DNA of 64,000 nucleotides, taken from the NCBI GenBank assembly GCA_024235655.1, contig JACKLY010000001.1:248001-312000 (forward strand), given 5' to 3'. The notes below the pieces were generated by a model, which made no database searches, was not told where the DNA came from, and worked only from the letters and a program-made list of their open reading frames with translations. Source of the stretch: Zoogloeaceae bacterium. Lineage in GTDB: Bacteria > Pseudomonadota > Gammaproteobacteria > Burkholderiales > Rhodocyclaceae. A program made the position numbers and the translations under genes. This document shows, piece after piece, positions 1-8,765 of this stretch (position 1 is its first letter; each line of letters starts with the position of its first letter).

Positions 1-854
1 TCTTCTCCGACATCCTGACGGTGCCGGATGCGATGGGCCTCGGGCTTTATTTTGCCGAAGGCGAAGGCCCGAAATTCGAGCGGCCGCTCAGTGAGGAATG
101 GGCGATTCGTGATTTGACCGCGCCGGACCCCTACGATCACCTGCGCTACGTGATGGATGGTGTGTCCGAAATCCATCGTGCACTGGACAACTCGGTGCCG
201 CTGATCGGTTTCTCCGGCAGCCCGTGGACGCTGGCCTGCTACATGGTCGAAGGGGGTTCCTCCAGCGATTACCGCAAGGTCAAGACAATGATGTACGACC
301 GTCCTGACCTCATGCACCGCATCCTGTCCGTCACGGCCGATGCGGTCGTCGCTTACCTGAATGCCCAGATTGCCTCCGGTGCGCAGGCGGTGATGATTTT
401 CGATTCCTGGGGCGGCGCGCTGTCTGCTGCGGCCTATCAGGAATTCTCTCTGGCCTACATGAAGAAGATTGTCGCCGGGCTGACCAAGGAAAAGGATGGC
501 GAGAAAGTACCCTCCATCGTCTTTACCAAGGGCGGCGGTTTGTGGATCGAATCGATTGCCGACATCGGCTGTACCGGCGTCGGGCTGGACTGGACGATCG
601 ACATCGGCGAAGCCCGCCGGCGTGTCGGTGACAAGGTAGCCCTGCAGGGCAACCTCGACCCGAATGTGCTCTTTGCCTCACCCGAAACCGTGGCTGCGGA
701 AGCCAAAAAAGTGCTGGACAGCTATGGCCCGGGGAATACCGGCCACGTTTTCAACTTGGGCCACGGCATCTCCCAGTTCACGCCACCGGATCGCGTTACT
801 GCCCTGGTCGAGACCGTGCATGGTTACAGCAAGGCAATCAGAAACAAGCCCTGA
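1..854 (+). CDS. hemE: Uroporphyrinogen decarboxylase, 5' end outside window
   Basis: Decarboxylates the four acetate side chains of uroporphyrinogen III to give coproporphyrinogen III in cytoplasmic heme synthesis. The reading frame is already open at base 3 (residues FSDILTVPDAMG), so the true start lies upstream; about 283 of the roughly 355 residues usual for the family are present. Recognisable family stretches are the SDILTVPDAMG segment, GFSGSPWTLACYM, IFDSWGGALS, ALQGNLDP and the C-terminal GHVFNLGHGI. It ends with TGA at 852-854. The next gene on the strand is priA, after a long gene-free stretch holding DnaA boxes. Identification is secure; only the amino terminus is missing. Confidence 0.97.
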   Translation, partial: FSDILTVPDAMGLGLYFAEGEGPKFERPLSEEWAIRDLTAPDPYDHLRYVMDGVSEIHRALDNSVPLIGFSGSPWTLACYMVEGGSSSDYRKVKTMMYDRPDLMHRILSVTADAVVAYLNAQIASGAQAVMIFDSWGGALSAAAYQEFSLAYMKKIVAGLTKEKDGEKVPSIVFTKGGGLWIESIADIGCTGVGLDWTIDIGEARRRVGDKVALQGNLDPNVLFASPETVAAEAKKVLDSYGPGNTGHVFNLGHGISQFTPPDRVTALVETVHGYSKAIRNKP

Positions 855-1246
855 AACGCATGAAAATAACTGCCTGAACAAGAAATTTACTGTTGACTTA
901 TGCACAGAAATTTCTTTGGCAGTGCGGGTGTTTGGAAAAAGCCTGTAAAATCAGGGCGCTTATTGTAAGTTGTTGTTTTGTATGGTGTATTGATTTGCCT
1001 TATTTTACGGCAAAGTGACAAAACTCCTTGTGTAGGGGGGAGTTAGCCGTTTCTGGCGCGGGTAATCCACAGAGTTATCCACAGAAATTGTGAACAACAA
1101 AAAAATCCCTGTTGTTGCAATGAGTTGCAGCAGATTTCAAGAACTGATGCGAACTATGAGGTCTAACTGAAACCCGCGCCAATGCTGCGTTGCAGCGAAA
1201 TTGCCTCTTCATTGTCATATCCGACAACGCCGACTTGACCCATTCC
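855..1246. promoter_or_regulatory. Gene-free stretch with DnaA-box cluster, possible oriC or DnaA-regulated region
   Basis: No gene is supported in these 392 bases. Two sites match the DnaA-box consensus TTATNCACA exactly: TTATGCACA at 898-906 and TTATCCACA at 1075-1083. One-mismatch boxes are TAATCCACA at 1063-1071 and, on the minus strand, TTGTTCACA at 1089-1097, so three boxes fall within 35 bases. Between the outer and inner boxes lies a strikingly AT-rich run (about 961-1015, many T and TTG steps) in otherwise GC-rich DNA, a layout seen in unwinding regions of bacterial origins. It could be the replication origin, a DnaA-titration site, or DnaA control of priA. The box matches are direct observations; the function is inferred. 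Confidence 0.5.
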
Positions 1247-3244
1247 TTGACTATCGTCCGCGTCGCTCTCGACGTTCCCCTTCATCGCTGTTTCGATTAT
1301 CTCGCCCCGGAGGCGACGCCGGCCGATGTTGGCCGGCGGGTCAGGGTGCCCTTTGGCCGGCGCTCGGTGATCGGCGTCATTGTCGAACTGCCTGAGCACA
1401 GTGATTTTCTTCCGGCACAACTGAAGCCGGTTGAGGAAATCCTGCCCGAGCCGGTGTTGCCTGCAGCATGGTTTCGCCTTGCCCGGTTTTGCGCCAGCTA
1501 CTATCAGGCGCCGCTTGGCGAAGTCATGCTGTCCACCCTGCCTGCCGGCCTGCGCCGTATCGCGCCGCCCAAGGCGCGTCAGCCCAAGCCGCCGAAGACC
1601 CTACCGCAGCCCTCACCTTCGCCGGAACTGACGCAGGAACAGGTCGTGGCGCTGGAAACCATCCGTGCCGGTGGCACGGGATTTCAACCCTACCTGCTTT
1701 TTGGCGTCACCGGCAGTGGCAAGACCGAGGTTTACCTTCAATTGCTGGCCGATGTGCTGCAAGCCGGCGGTCAGGCGTTGCTGCTGGTACCTGAAATCAA
1801 CCTGACGCCGCAACTCGAAGGGCGTATTGCCGCCCGCTTCCCTGCCGCCGGCATGGTCAGCCTGCACAGCGAGCTGACCGAGGCCGCGCGTCTGCGCAAC
1901 TGGAAAGCTGCAGCCAGCGGCAGTGCCCGCATCGTGCTGGGCACCCGGCTGGCGGTGTTTACGCCGATGCCCGATCTGGCACTGATCATCGTCGACGAGG
2001 AGCACGACCCCTCCTTCAAGCAGCAGGACGGCATGCGCTACTCGGCGCGCGATGTCGCCGTGTTTCGCGCACATGACGGCAAGGTGCCCATCGTTCTTGG
2101 CTCAGCCACGCCATCGCTGGAAAGCTGGGCGAATGCCACGGCACCGGAGATGCGCAATCGCTACAAGCTGCTGACGCTGAAAGCGCGTGCGGTCGATCAG
2201 TCGCGCCTGCCGGCGGTGCAGCGCATCGACCTGCGTCGGGAGAAAACCGAGGAAGGTCTCTCCGGCATCCTGCTCGAAGCCATCGAAAAACGGCTGGCCC
2301 GCGGCGAGCAGAGCCTGGTGTTTCTCAACCGGCGTGGTTACGCCCCGGTGCTGGCGTGCACTGCCTGCGGCTGGATCTCCAATTGCAAGCGTTGTGCCGC
2401 CAATCTGGTGCTGCACATGGCTGACAAGCGCTTGCGCTGCCACCATTGTGGTTTCGAGCAGCGGGTGCCGCGCACCTGCCCGACCTGTGGCAATCAGGAT
2501 ATTCACCCTTTTGGCCGTGGCACACAGCGGCTGGAGGAATATCTGGCCGAGAAATTCCCCAAGGCACGTATCCTGCGCGCTGACCGCGATGTCGCCAAGA
2601 GCCGCAAGCAGTGGGAGGCGCTGGTGGAAAAAATCCATGCCGGTGAAGCCGACATCCTTGTTGGCACGCAGATGCTGGCAAAAGGACATGATTTCCCCAA
2701 ACTGACCCTGGTCGGCGTGGTCGGGGCCGATGCCGCCCTCTTTGCTGCTGATTGCCGGGCGCCGGAACGCCTGTTTGCCCAGCTCATGCAGGTGGCCGGT
2801 CGTGCCGGTCGCGCTGCCTTGCCCGGCGAAGTGCTGATCCAGACGCAATACCCCGATCATCCGCTGTACGCCGCCATCGTCGCCCACGACTATGCCGCCT
2901 TTGCCGCGACGCAACTGGCCGAGCGCAAGATGGCCGGGTTCCCGCCCTACAGCTATCAGGCCATGCTGCGTGCCGAAGCACCACAGATGGCCGATGCCAT
3001 TGCCTTCCTCGCCACCGCCCGTGCCTGGCCGGAAATCGAGCACTACCCGGCGATCACCCTCTACGACGCGGTACCGATGCGCATGGCGCGGCTGGCCAAT
3101 CTGGAACGTGGGCAACTGCTGATTGAATGCGCTTCGCGGCCGGCGCTGCAGGCATTCCTGAGTGTGTGGCGCGAGGCCATCGAAGGCATCAAGGCGCCTT
3201 CCCGGCTGCGCTGGCATCTGGAGGTCGACCCGCTCGAATTCTGA
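1247..3244 (+). CDS. priA: Primosomal replication restart helicase PriA
   Basis: Superfamily 2 3'-5' helicase that recognises stalled forks and reloads DnaB. With the start used here (665 residues) the Walker A motif GVTGSGKTE lies at 153-161 and the DEEH box at 250-253. Eight cysteines at 371, 374, 380, 383, 398, 401, 411 and 414 form the two PriA zinc sites. The N-terminal DNA-binding domain begins VRVALDVPLHRCFDYL, and this alignment favours TTG at 1247; other in-frame starts are TTG at 1190 and 1235, and none has a convincing ribosome-binding site. The protein is a little shorter than E. coli PriA (732) but all helicase motifs are present. It follows the DnaA-box region directly, which may link its expression to replication initiation. 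Confidence 0.95.
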   Translation: MTIVRVALDVPLHRCFDYLAPEATPADVGRRVRVPFGRRSVIGVIVELPEHSDFLPAQLKPVEEILPEPVLPAAWFRLARFCASYYQAPLGEVMLSTLPAGLRRIAPPKARQPKPPKTLPQPSPSPELTQEQVVALETIRAGGTGFQPYLLFGVTGSGKTEVYLQLLADVLQAGGQALLLVPEINLTPQLEGRIAARFPAAGMVSLHSELTEAARLRNWKAAASGSARIVLGTRLAVFTPMPDLALIIVDEEHDPSFKQQDGMRYSARDVAVFRAHDGKVPIVLGSATPSLESWANATAPEMRNRYKLLTLKARAVDQSRLPAVQRIDLRREKTEEGLSGILLEAIEKRLARGEQSLVFLNRRGYAPVLACTACGWISNCKRCAANLVLHMADKRLRCHHCGFEQRVPRTCPTCGNQDIHPFGRGTQRLEEYLAEKFPKARILRADRDVAKSRKQWEALVEKIHAGEADILVGTQMLAKGHDFPKLTLVGVVGADAALFAADCRAPERLFAQLMQVAGRAGRAALPGEVLIQTQYPDHPLYAAIVAHDYAAFAATQLAERKMAGFPPYSYQAMLRAEAPQMADAIAFLATARAWPEIEHYPAITLYDAVPMRMARLANLERGQLLIECASRPALQAFLSVWREAIEGIKAPSRLRWHLEVDPLEF

Positions 3245-3315
3245 AATTCTGAATGCCGGGGCTGGGCGTGTGGCACGTCCCTTGCAGTGATCCTCTCCCC
3301 TACCCGAGGAGAGCC

Positions 3316-4377
3316 ATGATGAAGATCGAGGATGCCAGCGTTCGTCTGGACGCCAGCCACGAGTACGACTATCGCTACCAGAACGAGATCAGTAGCCAGT
3401 TCAGTTTCCGCAGTGCCATGCAGCAGGCAGAAACCCGCGGGAATCAACCAGCCAATACACAAGCGGGGCCGGTGACAGAAGCCAGTGAGACAAACCCGAC
3501 AAAACCCAGTCGTGAAGAAGCCGTACGCATCCGGCTGATGATGCAGCAGTTGATCGCCTCCATATTGAATCTGCTCGGGGGCGAAAAATGCCGTTGCCGG
3601 GTGGATGATATTGCCGATCTACAGCAAGGCTTGCCGGCAGAAGGATTAAGCGCAGATCGGGCGCCAGGCGTAGCCAGGCAGGCGATGGAATTTACCTGGG
3701 AACGACGCGTCGTCGAGCGCATCGACGAACGCGAAGCCACCGATTTCAGTGCCAAAGGCACCGTCAAGACCGCTGACGGCCGGGAAATCGACTTCGCTCT
3801 GGATCTGGCAATGTGCCGCCAGTTCAGTTGCACACGAGAACAGCTTGAAACAGGCAAGGCCGTATTCAAAGACCCGCTGGTCATCAACTATGCCGGCAAG
3901 GCCGCTGAGCTGACCGACGCCCGTTTCAACTTTGATCTCGACGCCGACGGTGCGGACGAATCCCTGCCGATACTGGGCAAAGGCAGCGGCTATCTGGTAT
4001 TCGATGCCAATGGCGACGGCTGCATCAAGGATGGCCGCGAGCTGTTCGGCGCCACCGGAGAATATGCCGGCAACGGATTTGCCGACCTTGCCGCACACGA
4101 TGCTGACAGGAATGGCTGGATCGACGAAGCCGACCCGGTGTTTGCCGCGCTCGGCGTCTGGTTTCCCGATGGCCGCATCACCCCGCTGAAAGCTACCGGT
4201 GTCGGCGCCCTCAATCTGGCCAGCGCCGATACGCCCTTTGCCCTGCGGGATGTGAACAACGCAGCCCTTGGGCAGGTCTGGCGCAGCGGGGTGTACCTGA
4301 ACGAAAACGGCAGCGCCGGTACGCTGCAGCAGATCGACCTGGGCGTTAAACCGGCAACGGGTGCCACGGCGGTTTAA
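3316..4377 (+). CDS. EF-hand-like calcium-binding protein of unknown function
   Basis: A 353-residue protein; ATG at 3316 has a close purine-rich GAGGAGAG upstream, and a second ATG follows at once. The N-terminal half is polar and not recognisable. The C-terminal half carries acidic calcium-binding loops: FDLDADGADES, FDANGDGCIKDGRE and DADRNGWIDEAD, separated by the LFGATGEYAGNGFADLAAHD segment. This arrangement is typical of a family found in proteobacterial extracellular or surface proteins whose loops resemble dockerin/EF-hand loops. There is no classical signal peptide or membrane segment, so if exported it would need a signal-less route such as type I secretion, for which there is no evidence nearby. 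The function is unknown. Confidence 0.8.
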   Translation: MMKIEDASVRLDASHEYDYRYQNEISSQFSFRSAMQQAETRGNQPANTQAGPVTEASETNPTKPSREEAVRIRLMMQQLIASILNLLGGEKCRCRVDDIADLQQGLPAEGLSADRAPGVARQAMEFTWERRVVERIDEREATDFSAKGTVKTADGREIDFALDLAMCRQFSCTREQLETGKAVFKDPLVINYAGKAAELTDARFNFDLDADGADESLPILGKGSGYLVFDANGDGCIKDGRELFGATGEYAGNGFADLAAHDADRNGWIDEADPVFAALGVWFPDGRITPLKATGVGALNLASADTPFALRDVNNAALGQVWRSGVYLNENGSAGTLQQIDLGVKPATGATAV

Positions 4378-4527
4378 GCGGGGACTGGAGACGGTGGTTT
4401 CGCTGTCTCCAGCAGAAAAATACCCAAAACTATGAAAATTACGCCAACTGCCAAAAAGCGGAGCCCGCACTGTGACTGCGTTTGCGTAAAAACATTGTAA
4501 ATTACGCCACTATTCCGGGGGGCTGAC

Positions 4528-5694
4528 TCAATGCTCAACGCGGTTCCGGCCGCCCTGTTTGGCGCGGTAGAGCGCAGCATCGGCGTGCGCCAGCAGCGCT
4601 TCCAGGTCGGGGAAATCGACTTGTCCACGCAGGCCGGAGTGGGCAACCGCAACCCCGAGGCTGACGGTAAATGGCGGCAGTGACTTGTCCTTTCCCTTCT
4701 TTTTCTCGACTTCCTTGCGGATGCGCTCGGCAACGAGGCAGGCCTCCTTCAAGCCGGTGTCAGGCAACAGGATGACGAACTCTTCGCCGCCAAAACGGGA
4801 GAGGATGTCAGGCAGGCGCAGCATGCCGCTGGCGCGCTTGACGTATTCCTTGATTACCAGGTCGCCGACATGGTGGCCGTAGGTGTCATTCACCTTCTTG
4901 AAAAAATCGATATCCGAAGCGATGACCGCGATCGGTCGTTGCGAGCGCACAGAGCGCGCCCATTCGATGTCGGCACGGACAAAGAAGGCGCGCCGGTTGA
5001 GCGCACCGGTCATCGGGTCGCGGGTGGCGAGAAACTCCAGTTCCTCGCGCAGGCGTTCATTGGCAACAAGAATGAAGCCTATCGACAAGCCGAGAATGCC
5101 CAGTGAAAAGGCGCCGAGATAGATCTGCTGGATCAGGTTGCGGTCAAAGATTTCATCTGCCTCACGCACACTCATGGTGAGCGTGGTCAGTCGCCACAAA
5201 GCGACCACTGCACCGAGAACAAACACCGAAGTCAGGAATTTGTTGCCGAAACCGGCTGGCCGGATACGCCAGGCCAGCCAGGCACCGAGCGAGAAGAAAC
5301 TGATGTGCGCCAGTGACATGATGAACAGCCGCCCCTGGTAGCTGTGGCTACCGTAAGTCAGCCAGACCATCAGCAGCGTCAGCCCGATGATGGCATCCAG
5401 CGCCGGGCGCCAGCGTGGACTGCGACCGGTGTAACGGAGCAGGCCGAAGATCAGGAACAGCTCGCCAAAGAGCATCATGCCGTTGGCGAGAATGATCGAA
5501 ACAGCATCCGGAATGAAACCGCGCAGCGAAGTCAGGCCGGCGGCACAGGCCATCAAAACCACCGCCTTTGCCCAGTCGTACAGCCCCTCGATATCGGCCG
5601 GAAAACTGCGCGCCTGTACCCACAGCACCATGGCGCAGAGCAGGCCGAGCAGATTGGCTACAACGAGAAAGGTTCGCGGGTCGATCAGTTCCAT
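4528..5694 (-). CDS. Membrane-bound diguanylate cyclase (GGDEF)
   Basis: Converts two GTP to the second messenger c-di-GMP. Roughly residues 8-28, 42-62, 65-88, 98-117, 122-142, 150-170 and 188-212 are hydrophobic, giving an integral-membrane sensor half of about seven segments. The GGDEF domain occupies about 220-388. The signature is GGEEF at 302-306, a functional variant, and an RxxD product-inhibition site (RLPD, 293-296) lies exactly five residues before it, so activity and feedback inhibition are both expected. No ligand-binding motif is recognisable in the membrane half. It stands alone, convergent with the EF-hand gene and downstream of gamma-glutamyltransferase on the same strand. 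Confidence 0.92.
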   Translation of the reverse strand: MELIDPRTFLVVANLLGLLCAMVLWVQARSFPADIEGLYDWAKAVVLMACAAGLTSLRGFIPDAVSIILANGMMLFGELFLIFGLLRYTGRSPRWRPALDAIIGLTLLMVWLTYGSHSYQGRLFIMSLAHISFFSLGAWLAWRIRPAGFGNKFLTSVFVLGAVVALWRLTTLTMSVREADEIFDRNLIQQIYLGAFSLGILGLSIGFILVANERLREELEFLATRDPMTGALNRRAFFVRADIEWARSVRSQRPIAVIASDIDFFKKVNDTYGHHVGDLVIKEYVKRASGMLRLPDILSRFGGEEFVILLPDTGLKEACLVAERIRKEVEKKKGKDKSLPPFTVSLGVAVAHSGLRGQVDFPDLEALLAHADAALYRAKQGGRNRVEH

Positions 5695-5842
5695 CAGTTA
5701 CTCATAGTCAGGCGCGGGAAAAACCCTGCGGCCCTTCAATCGGCCTGCCATTAAAACAGATTTCAGCGGACGGGGCGCACCGCTGCCACAGGCCGGCCGA
5801 CCAGCGGTGGCAGTGGCCCGAGCGGCGCCCGTCATGCTGCCA

Positions 5843-7639
5843 TCAATCTCCCCGTGCCGAGCCCTCCCGGCGTGGGTCGGCGGCACCTGCCCAGCGTTTG
5901 CCCGTCGCGGTGTCGATACGCATGATCGCTGAAATACCCGAGGTCATCGGTTGCAGGCGCAGCGCATGGCCACGGTTTTTCAACGCTTCCTGCAGTGCGA
6001 CTGAGGGCTGGTCGCCGCGTTGTTCCAGCTCGGTCGGGCCGTTGCGGCTGCCGAAATGCGGCAGGGCCAGCGCAGCAGGCAGGTCCATCTGCCAGTCGAG
6101 GATGGCAAGCAGGGTCCTGGCCACGTAGTTGATGATCTGGGAGCCACCGGGTGAGCCGACCACACCCAGCAGATCTCCCTGCTCACGATCGAAAATCAGT
6201 GTCGGTGCCATCGAGCTGCGTGGCCGCTTGCCGCCTTCGACGCGGTTGGCGATCGGCCCCTGTGCATCGCTGGCGACAAAGGAAAAGTCGGTGAGCTGGT
6301 TGTTGAGCAGGAAGCCATTGACCATCAGACGAGAGCCGAAAGCATTTTCGATGCTGCTGGTCATCGCTACCGCATGGCCTTCGCCATCGACAATGGAGAG
6401 ATGGGTGGTCGAGGGGCGCTCAGGTGCGCGCTCATTCCCGGCCGGCGGCGTGGCTGGCAAGGGCTGGCCGGCCTCGGCCTTGCCCATCGAGCGGGTGCCG
6501 ATCAATGTTGCCCGCTGCTTGAGGTAGGCCGGTGCCAGTAATGCCGCCGGGCTATCGCCATGTTTTCCCGGCAAGGGCACGAAATCGGTATCGGCCACAT
6601 AGCGTGCCCGGTCGGCAAAAGCCAGTCGCCCTGCTTCCGAGAACAGATGGATGGCTTCGGCACTGGCAACGCCCTGTTGCGGAGACTGTGCCGCCATGTC
6701 GCGGCCTTCGAGTAGGCCAAGTATCTGCGCCACGGCAATGCCGCCGGAGGATGGGGGCGGCATGCCGCAGATGGTCCAGCGCCGATAGGGGGTGCAGACA
6801 GCCGTGCGCTCCCTGGCGCGGTAGTGCTCAAGGTCACTGGTGCTCAGCAGACCGGGGTTGCTGTTGTGCTCGCGCACCTTGTGCACGATGTCGGCCGCCA
6901 GTTTGCCGGTATAGAAGGCATCGGCCCCCTGGCTGGCGATGCGGCGCAAGGTATCGGCCAGAGCCGGATTTTGCAGCGTGTAAGCAACCGGCCAGGGCTT
7001 GCCTTCGGCATCGTAGAAATAGGCGCGTGCCTGCGGGTCGTTCTGCAGATGCTGCTCGTTGGCCAGCAAGGTGTGCAGGCGGTGGCTGACAGGAAACCCG
7101 CGTTCCGCCAGCGCAATCGCCGGGGCGAAGAGGTCCGGCCAGGGCAGGCGGCCGTGGCGGCGATGCGCCAGTTCCAGCATGCGCAGTACACCCGGGGTGC
7201 CGACCGAACGCCCGCCGACCATCGCCTCGCCAAAGGCCATCGGCCGGCCATCCGCTTGCAGGAACAGATCACTGCTGGCGGCAGTAGGTGCAGTCTCACG
7301 GCCATCGAATGCGTCAACTTTCTGGCCGTCGAAATGCAACAGGAAGGCGCCGCCGCCAATGCCCGAGGATTGCGGTTCAACCAGGGTCAGCACCATCTGC
7401 GCAGCAATGGCGGCATCCACCGCCGTGCCGCCGGCACGCAGGATGCCGGCGGCGGCATCGGTTGCCGCCGGGTGTGCCGTTACGGCTATGAAACGCTCAC
7501 CGACGGCAGCGGGACGTGGCTGAAAACCACTCTCCCCTTCAGGGGCCGGCTGGGCATGCGCCAGGCAGGCAATGAGCAGCATCGTAGCCGGCAGGCTGCG
7601 AGCGAGGTGGTGGCGGGTAGCGGACATGAAATGGATCAT
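5843..7639 (-). CDS. ggt: Gamma-glutamyltransferase / glutathione hydrolase
   Basis: Periplasmic enzyme of glutathione breakdown that transfers or hydrolyses the gamma-glutamyl group; an N-terminal nucleophile hydrolase made as a self-cleaving proenzyme. The 598-residue product begins with a signal peptide (ATMLLIACLAHA around 18-29). The autocleavage and catalytic site is visible as STTHLS, with the first threonine of the pair at residue 411 the expected nucleophile and small-subunit N terminus. Flanking family motifs are GIGGGAFLL, PPSSGGIAV and the late GSPGGSQIINYV. ATG at 7639 is preceded by AGGA at a good distance; ATG at 7627 is an alternative. It is divergent from the small exported protein at 7710. 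Confidence 0.95.
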   Translation of the reverse strand: MIHFMSATRHHLARSLPATMLLIACLAHAQPAPEGESGFQPRPAAVGERFIAVTAHPAATDAAAGILRAGGTAVDAAIAAQMVLTLVEPQSSGIGGGAFLLHFDGQKVDAFDGRETAPTAASSDLFLQADGRPMAFGEAMVGGRSVGTPGVLRMLELAHRRHGRLPWPDLFAPAIALAERGFPVSHRLHTLLANEQHLQNDPQARAYFYDAEGKPWPVAYTLQNPALADTLRRIASQGADAFYTGKLAADIVHKVREHNSNPGLLSTSDLEHYRARERTAVCTPYRRWTICGMPPPSSGGIAVAQILGLLEGRDMAAQSPQQGVASAEAIHLFSEAGRLAFADRARYVADTDFVPLPGKHGDSPAALLAPAYLKQRATLIGTRSMGKAEAGQPLPATPPAGNERAPERPSTTHLSIVDGEGHAVAMTSSIENAFGSRLMVNGFLLNNQLTDFSFVASDAQGPIANRVEGGKRPRSSMAPTLIFDREQGDLLGVVGSPGGSQIINYVARTLLAILDWQMDLPAALALPHFGSRNGPTELEQRGDQPSVALQEALKNRGHALRLQPMTSGISAIMRIDTATGKRWAGAADPRREGSARGD

Positions 7640-7709
7640 GCCATGATCCTAGTAGAAAATCGTGCTAAATTCGGACGCCTGTTCACTCGATCTGAAAGGC
7701 GCCCTCCCG

Positions 7710-8747
7710 ATGAATCGCAAGTATCTTCCCCTGCTGCTTTCCTCCTTGCTGATGATGCTTGGCAGTGCCAATACCTTTGCTGCCGATGCCGAATCGGAAG
7801 TCTGGGAGGCAGCCAAGAGCGCCAACAGTGTCGCAGCCTACAAGACCTATCTCAAGGCCTACCCCAAGGGGCGCTATGCGGTTGCCGCAAAAATCCGCAT
7901 GGAGAGTGCAGGAGGACAGGGTGCTGCTGGTGCAGCGGTACCGACGGCGTCTGCTGTGCCTGCGGTGCCTGCCGCAAGTGCACGTCCCAGCTTGCCGATC
8001 ACGATCGATGCCAGTGTCTGGCAAGTGCTGGAAAATTCGGCGCTCTATCAAAAGGCGCCAAAAAGCCGCAACCTGACACAGGCCATTGAAGTCACCACGC
8101 AGACCGAATACACGGGCGCAAAAAACAGCAGCCTGGCGGCGCAGGGGGCGGTCAAGAAACAAACCAATACCGCGCTTTCGCCTATCAGCGACAAGTGCTA
8201 CACCAGCACCAGCACGACCCGTATGCAGGTGCCGAACGTGAATGTGCCGGAGTCCAACCAGGTTGCCTACATGTGCGGCCTGATGGTGCTGATGGGGGCG
8301 ACCAGTAATGGCACGCCACAGATGAGTATTGCCAATCTGCAGGTGAATGGCAGCCTGTTTCCACCACAAGTGGGTGCCACGCAATCAGTACGCTATACGA
8401 CGCTCTGGCTCGCCGATGCCAAATACAATATGGAAACAGATTCCACTTGCAACATCACGGGCAAGCTCAGCGCGGCAAGCCTGAACCCGAAACTTGCCGG
8501 CACCGCCTGGGCCATGCAGTGCAAGACCACACGTATTTCAGGCGGCAAGCCGACGACTTATCAAATTGAAGATTACCTTCTGGAAGATATGGGGCTGCTG
8601 GCCTCCGTCGCCGGGGTGGTGGATATGCAGGCAAAGCGCGTGATTTTTCCTGCAGTCGGCACAACAACGATTCAGGATGTGCCGGGAGATTATGGCGTCC
8701 GGATCACCACGACCTATGATCGTTTCGATATTCAGCCCGGAAACTAA
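7710..8747 (+). CDS. Exported protein of unknown function
   Basis: 345 residues beginning with a clear signal peptide (LPLLLSSLLMMLG, likely cleaved after ANTFAAD). The start at ATG 7710 places the signal directly at the N terminus. Mature residues about 27-60 carry a SEVWEAAKSANSVAAYKTYL-type helical repeat followed by KAYPKGRYAVAAKIRM, a short motif that often precedes sensor or enzyme domains in exported proteins. An Ala/Pro-rich linker follows (about 68-92), then a beta-rich domain of about 240 residues that I do not recognise. It contains several cysteines (CYTS, YMCGL, STCNIT, MQCKTT) that could form disulfides in the periplasm. The gene stands alone between divergent ggt and a convergent MFS gene. 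Confidence 0.75.
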   Translation: MNRKYLPLLLSSLLMMLGSANTFAADAESEVWEAAKSANSVAAYKTYLKAYPKGRYAVAAKIRMESAGGQGAAGAAVPTASAVPAVPAASARPSLPITIDASVWQVLENSALYQKAPKSRNLTQAIEVTTQTEYTGAKNSSLAAQGAVKKQTNTALSPISDKCYTSTSTTRMQVPNVNVPESNQVAYMCGLMVLMGATSNGTPQMSIANLQVNGSLFPPQVGATQSVRYTTLWLADAKYNMETDSTCNITGKLSAASLNPKLAGTAWAMQCKTTRISGGKPTTYQIEDYLLEDMGLLASVAGVVDMQAKRVIFPAVGTTTIQDVPGDYGVRITTTYDRFDIQPGN

Positions 8748-8765
8748 GGCATGACCAATGCGTAA

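Noticed and set aside
2102..3217. Minus-strand open frame of about 371 codons antisense to priA
   Set aside because: PriA helicase and zinc motifs lie on the plus strand; the antisense frame has no homology-like pattern.
4385..4412. Hairpin CTGGAGAC/GTCTCCAG after the EF-hand gene
   Set aside because: An 8-bp stem with a 12-base loop but no T run on either strand, so not supported as an intrinsic terminator.
5780..5816. Inverted repeat CCGCTGCCAC/GTGGCAGTGG after ggt
   Set aside because: A stem with one wobble pair exists but no T tract follows on either strand; it could be chance in GC-rich DNA.
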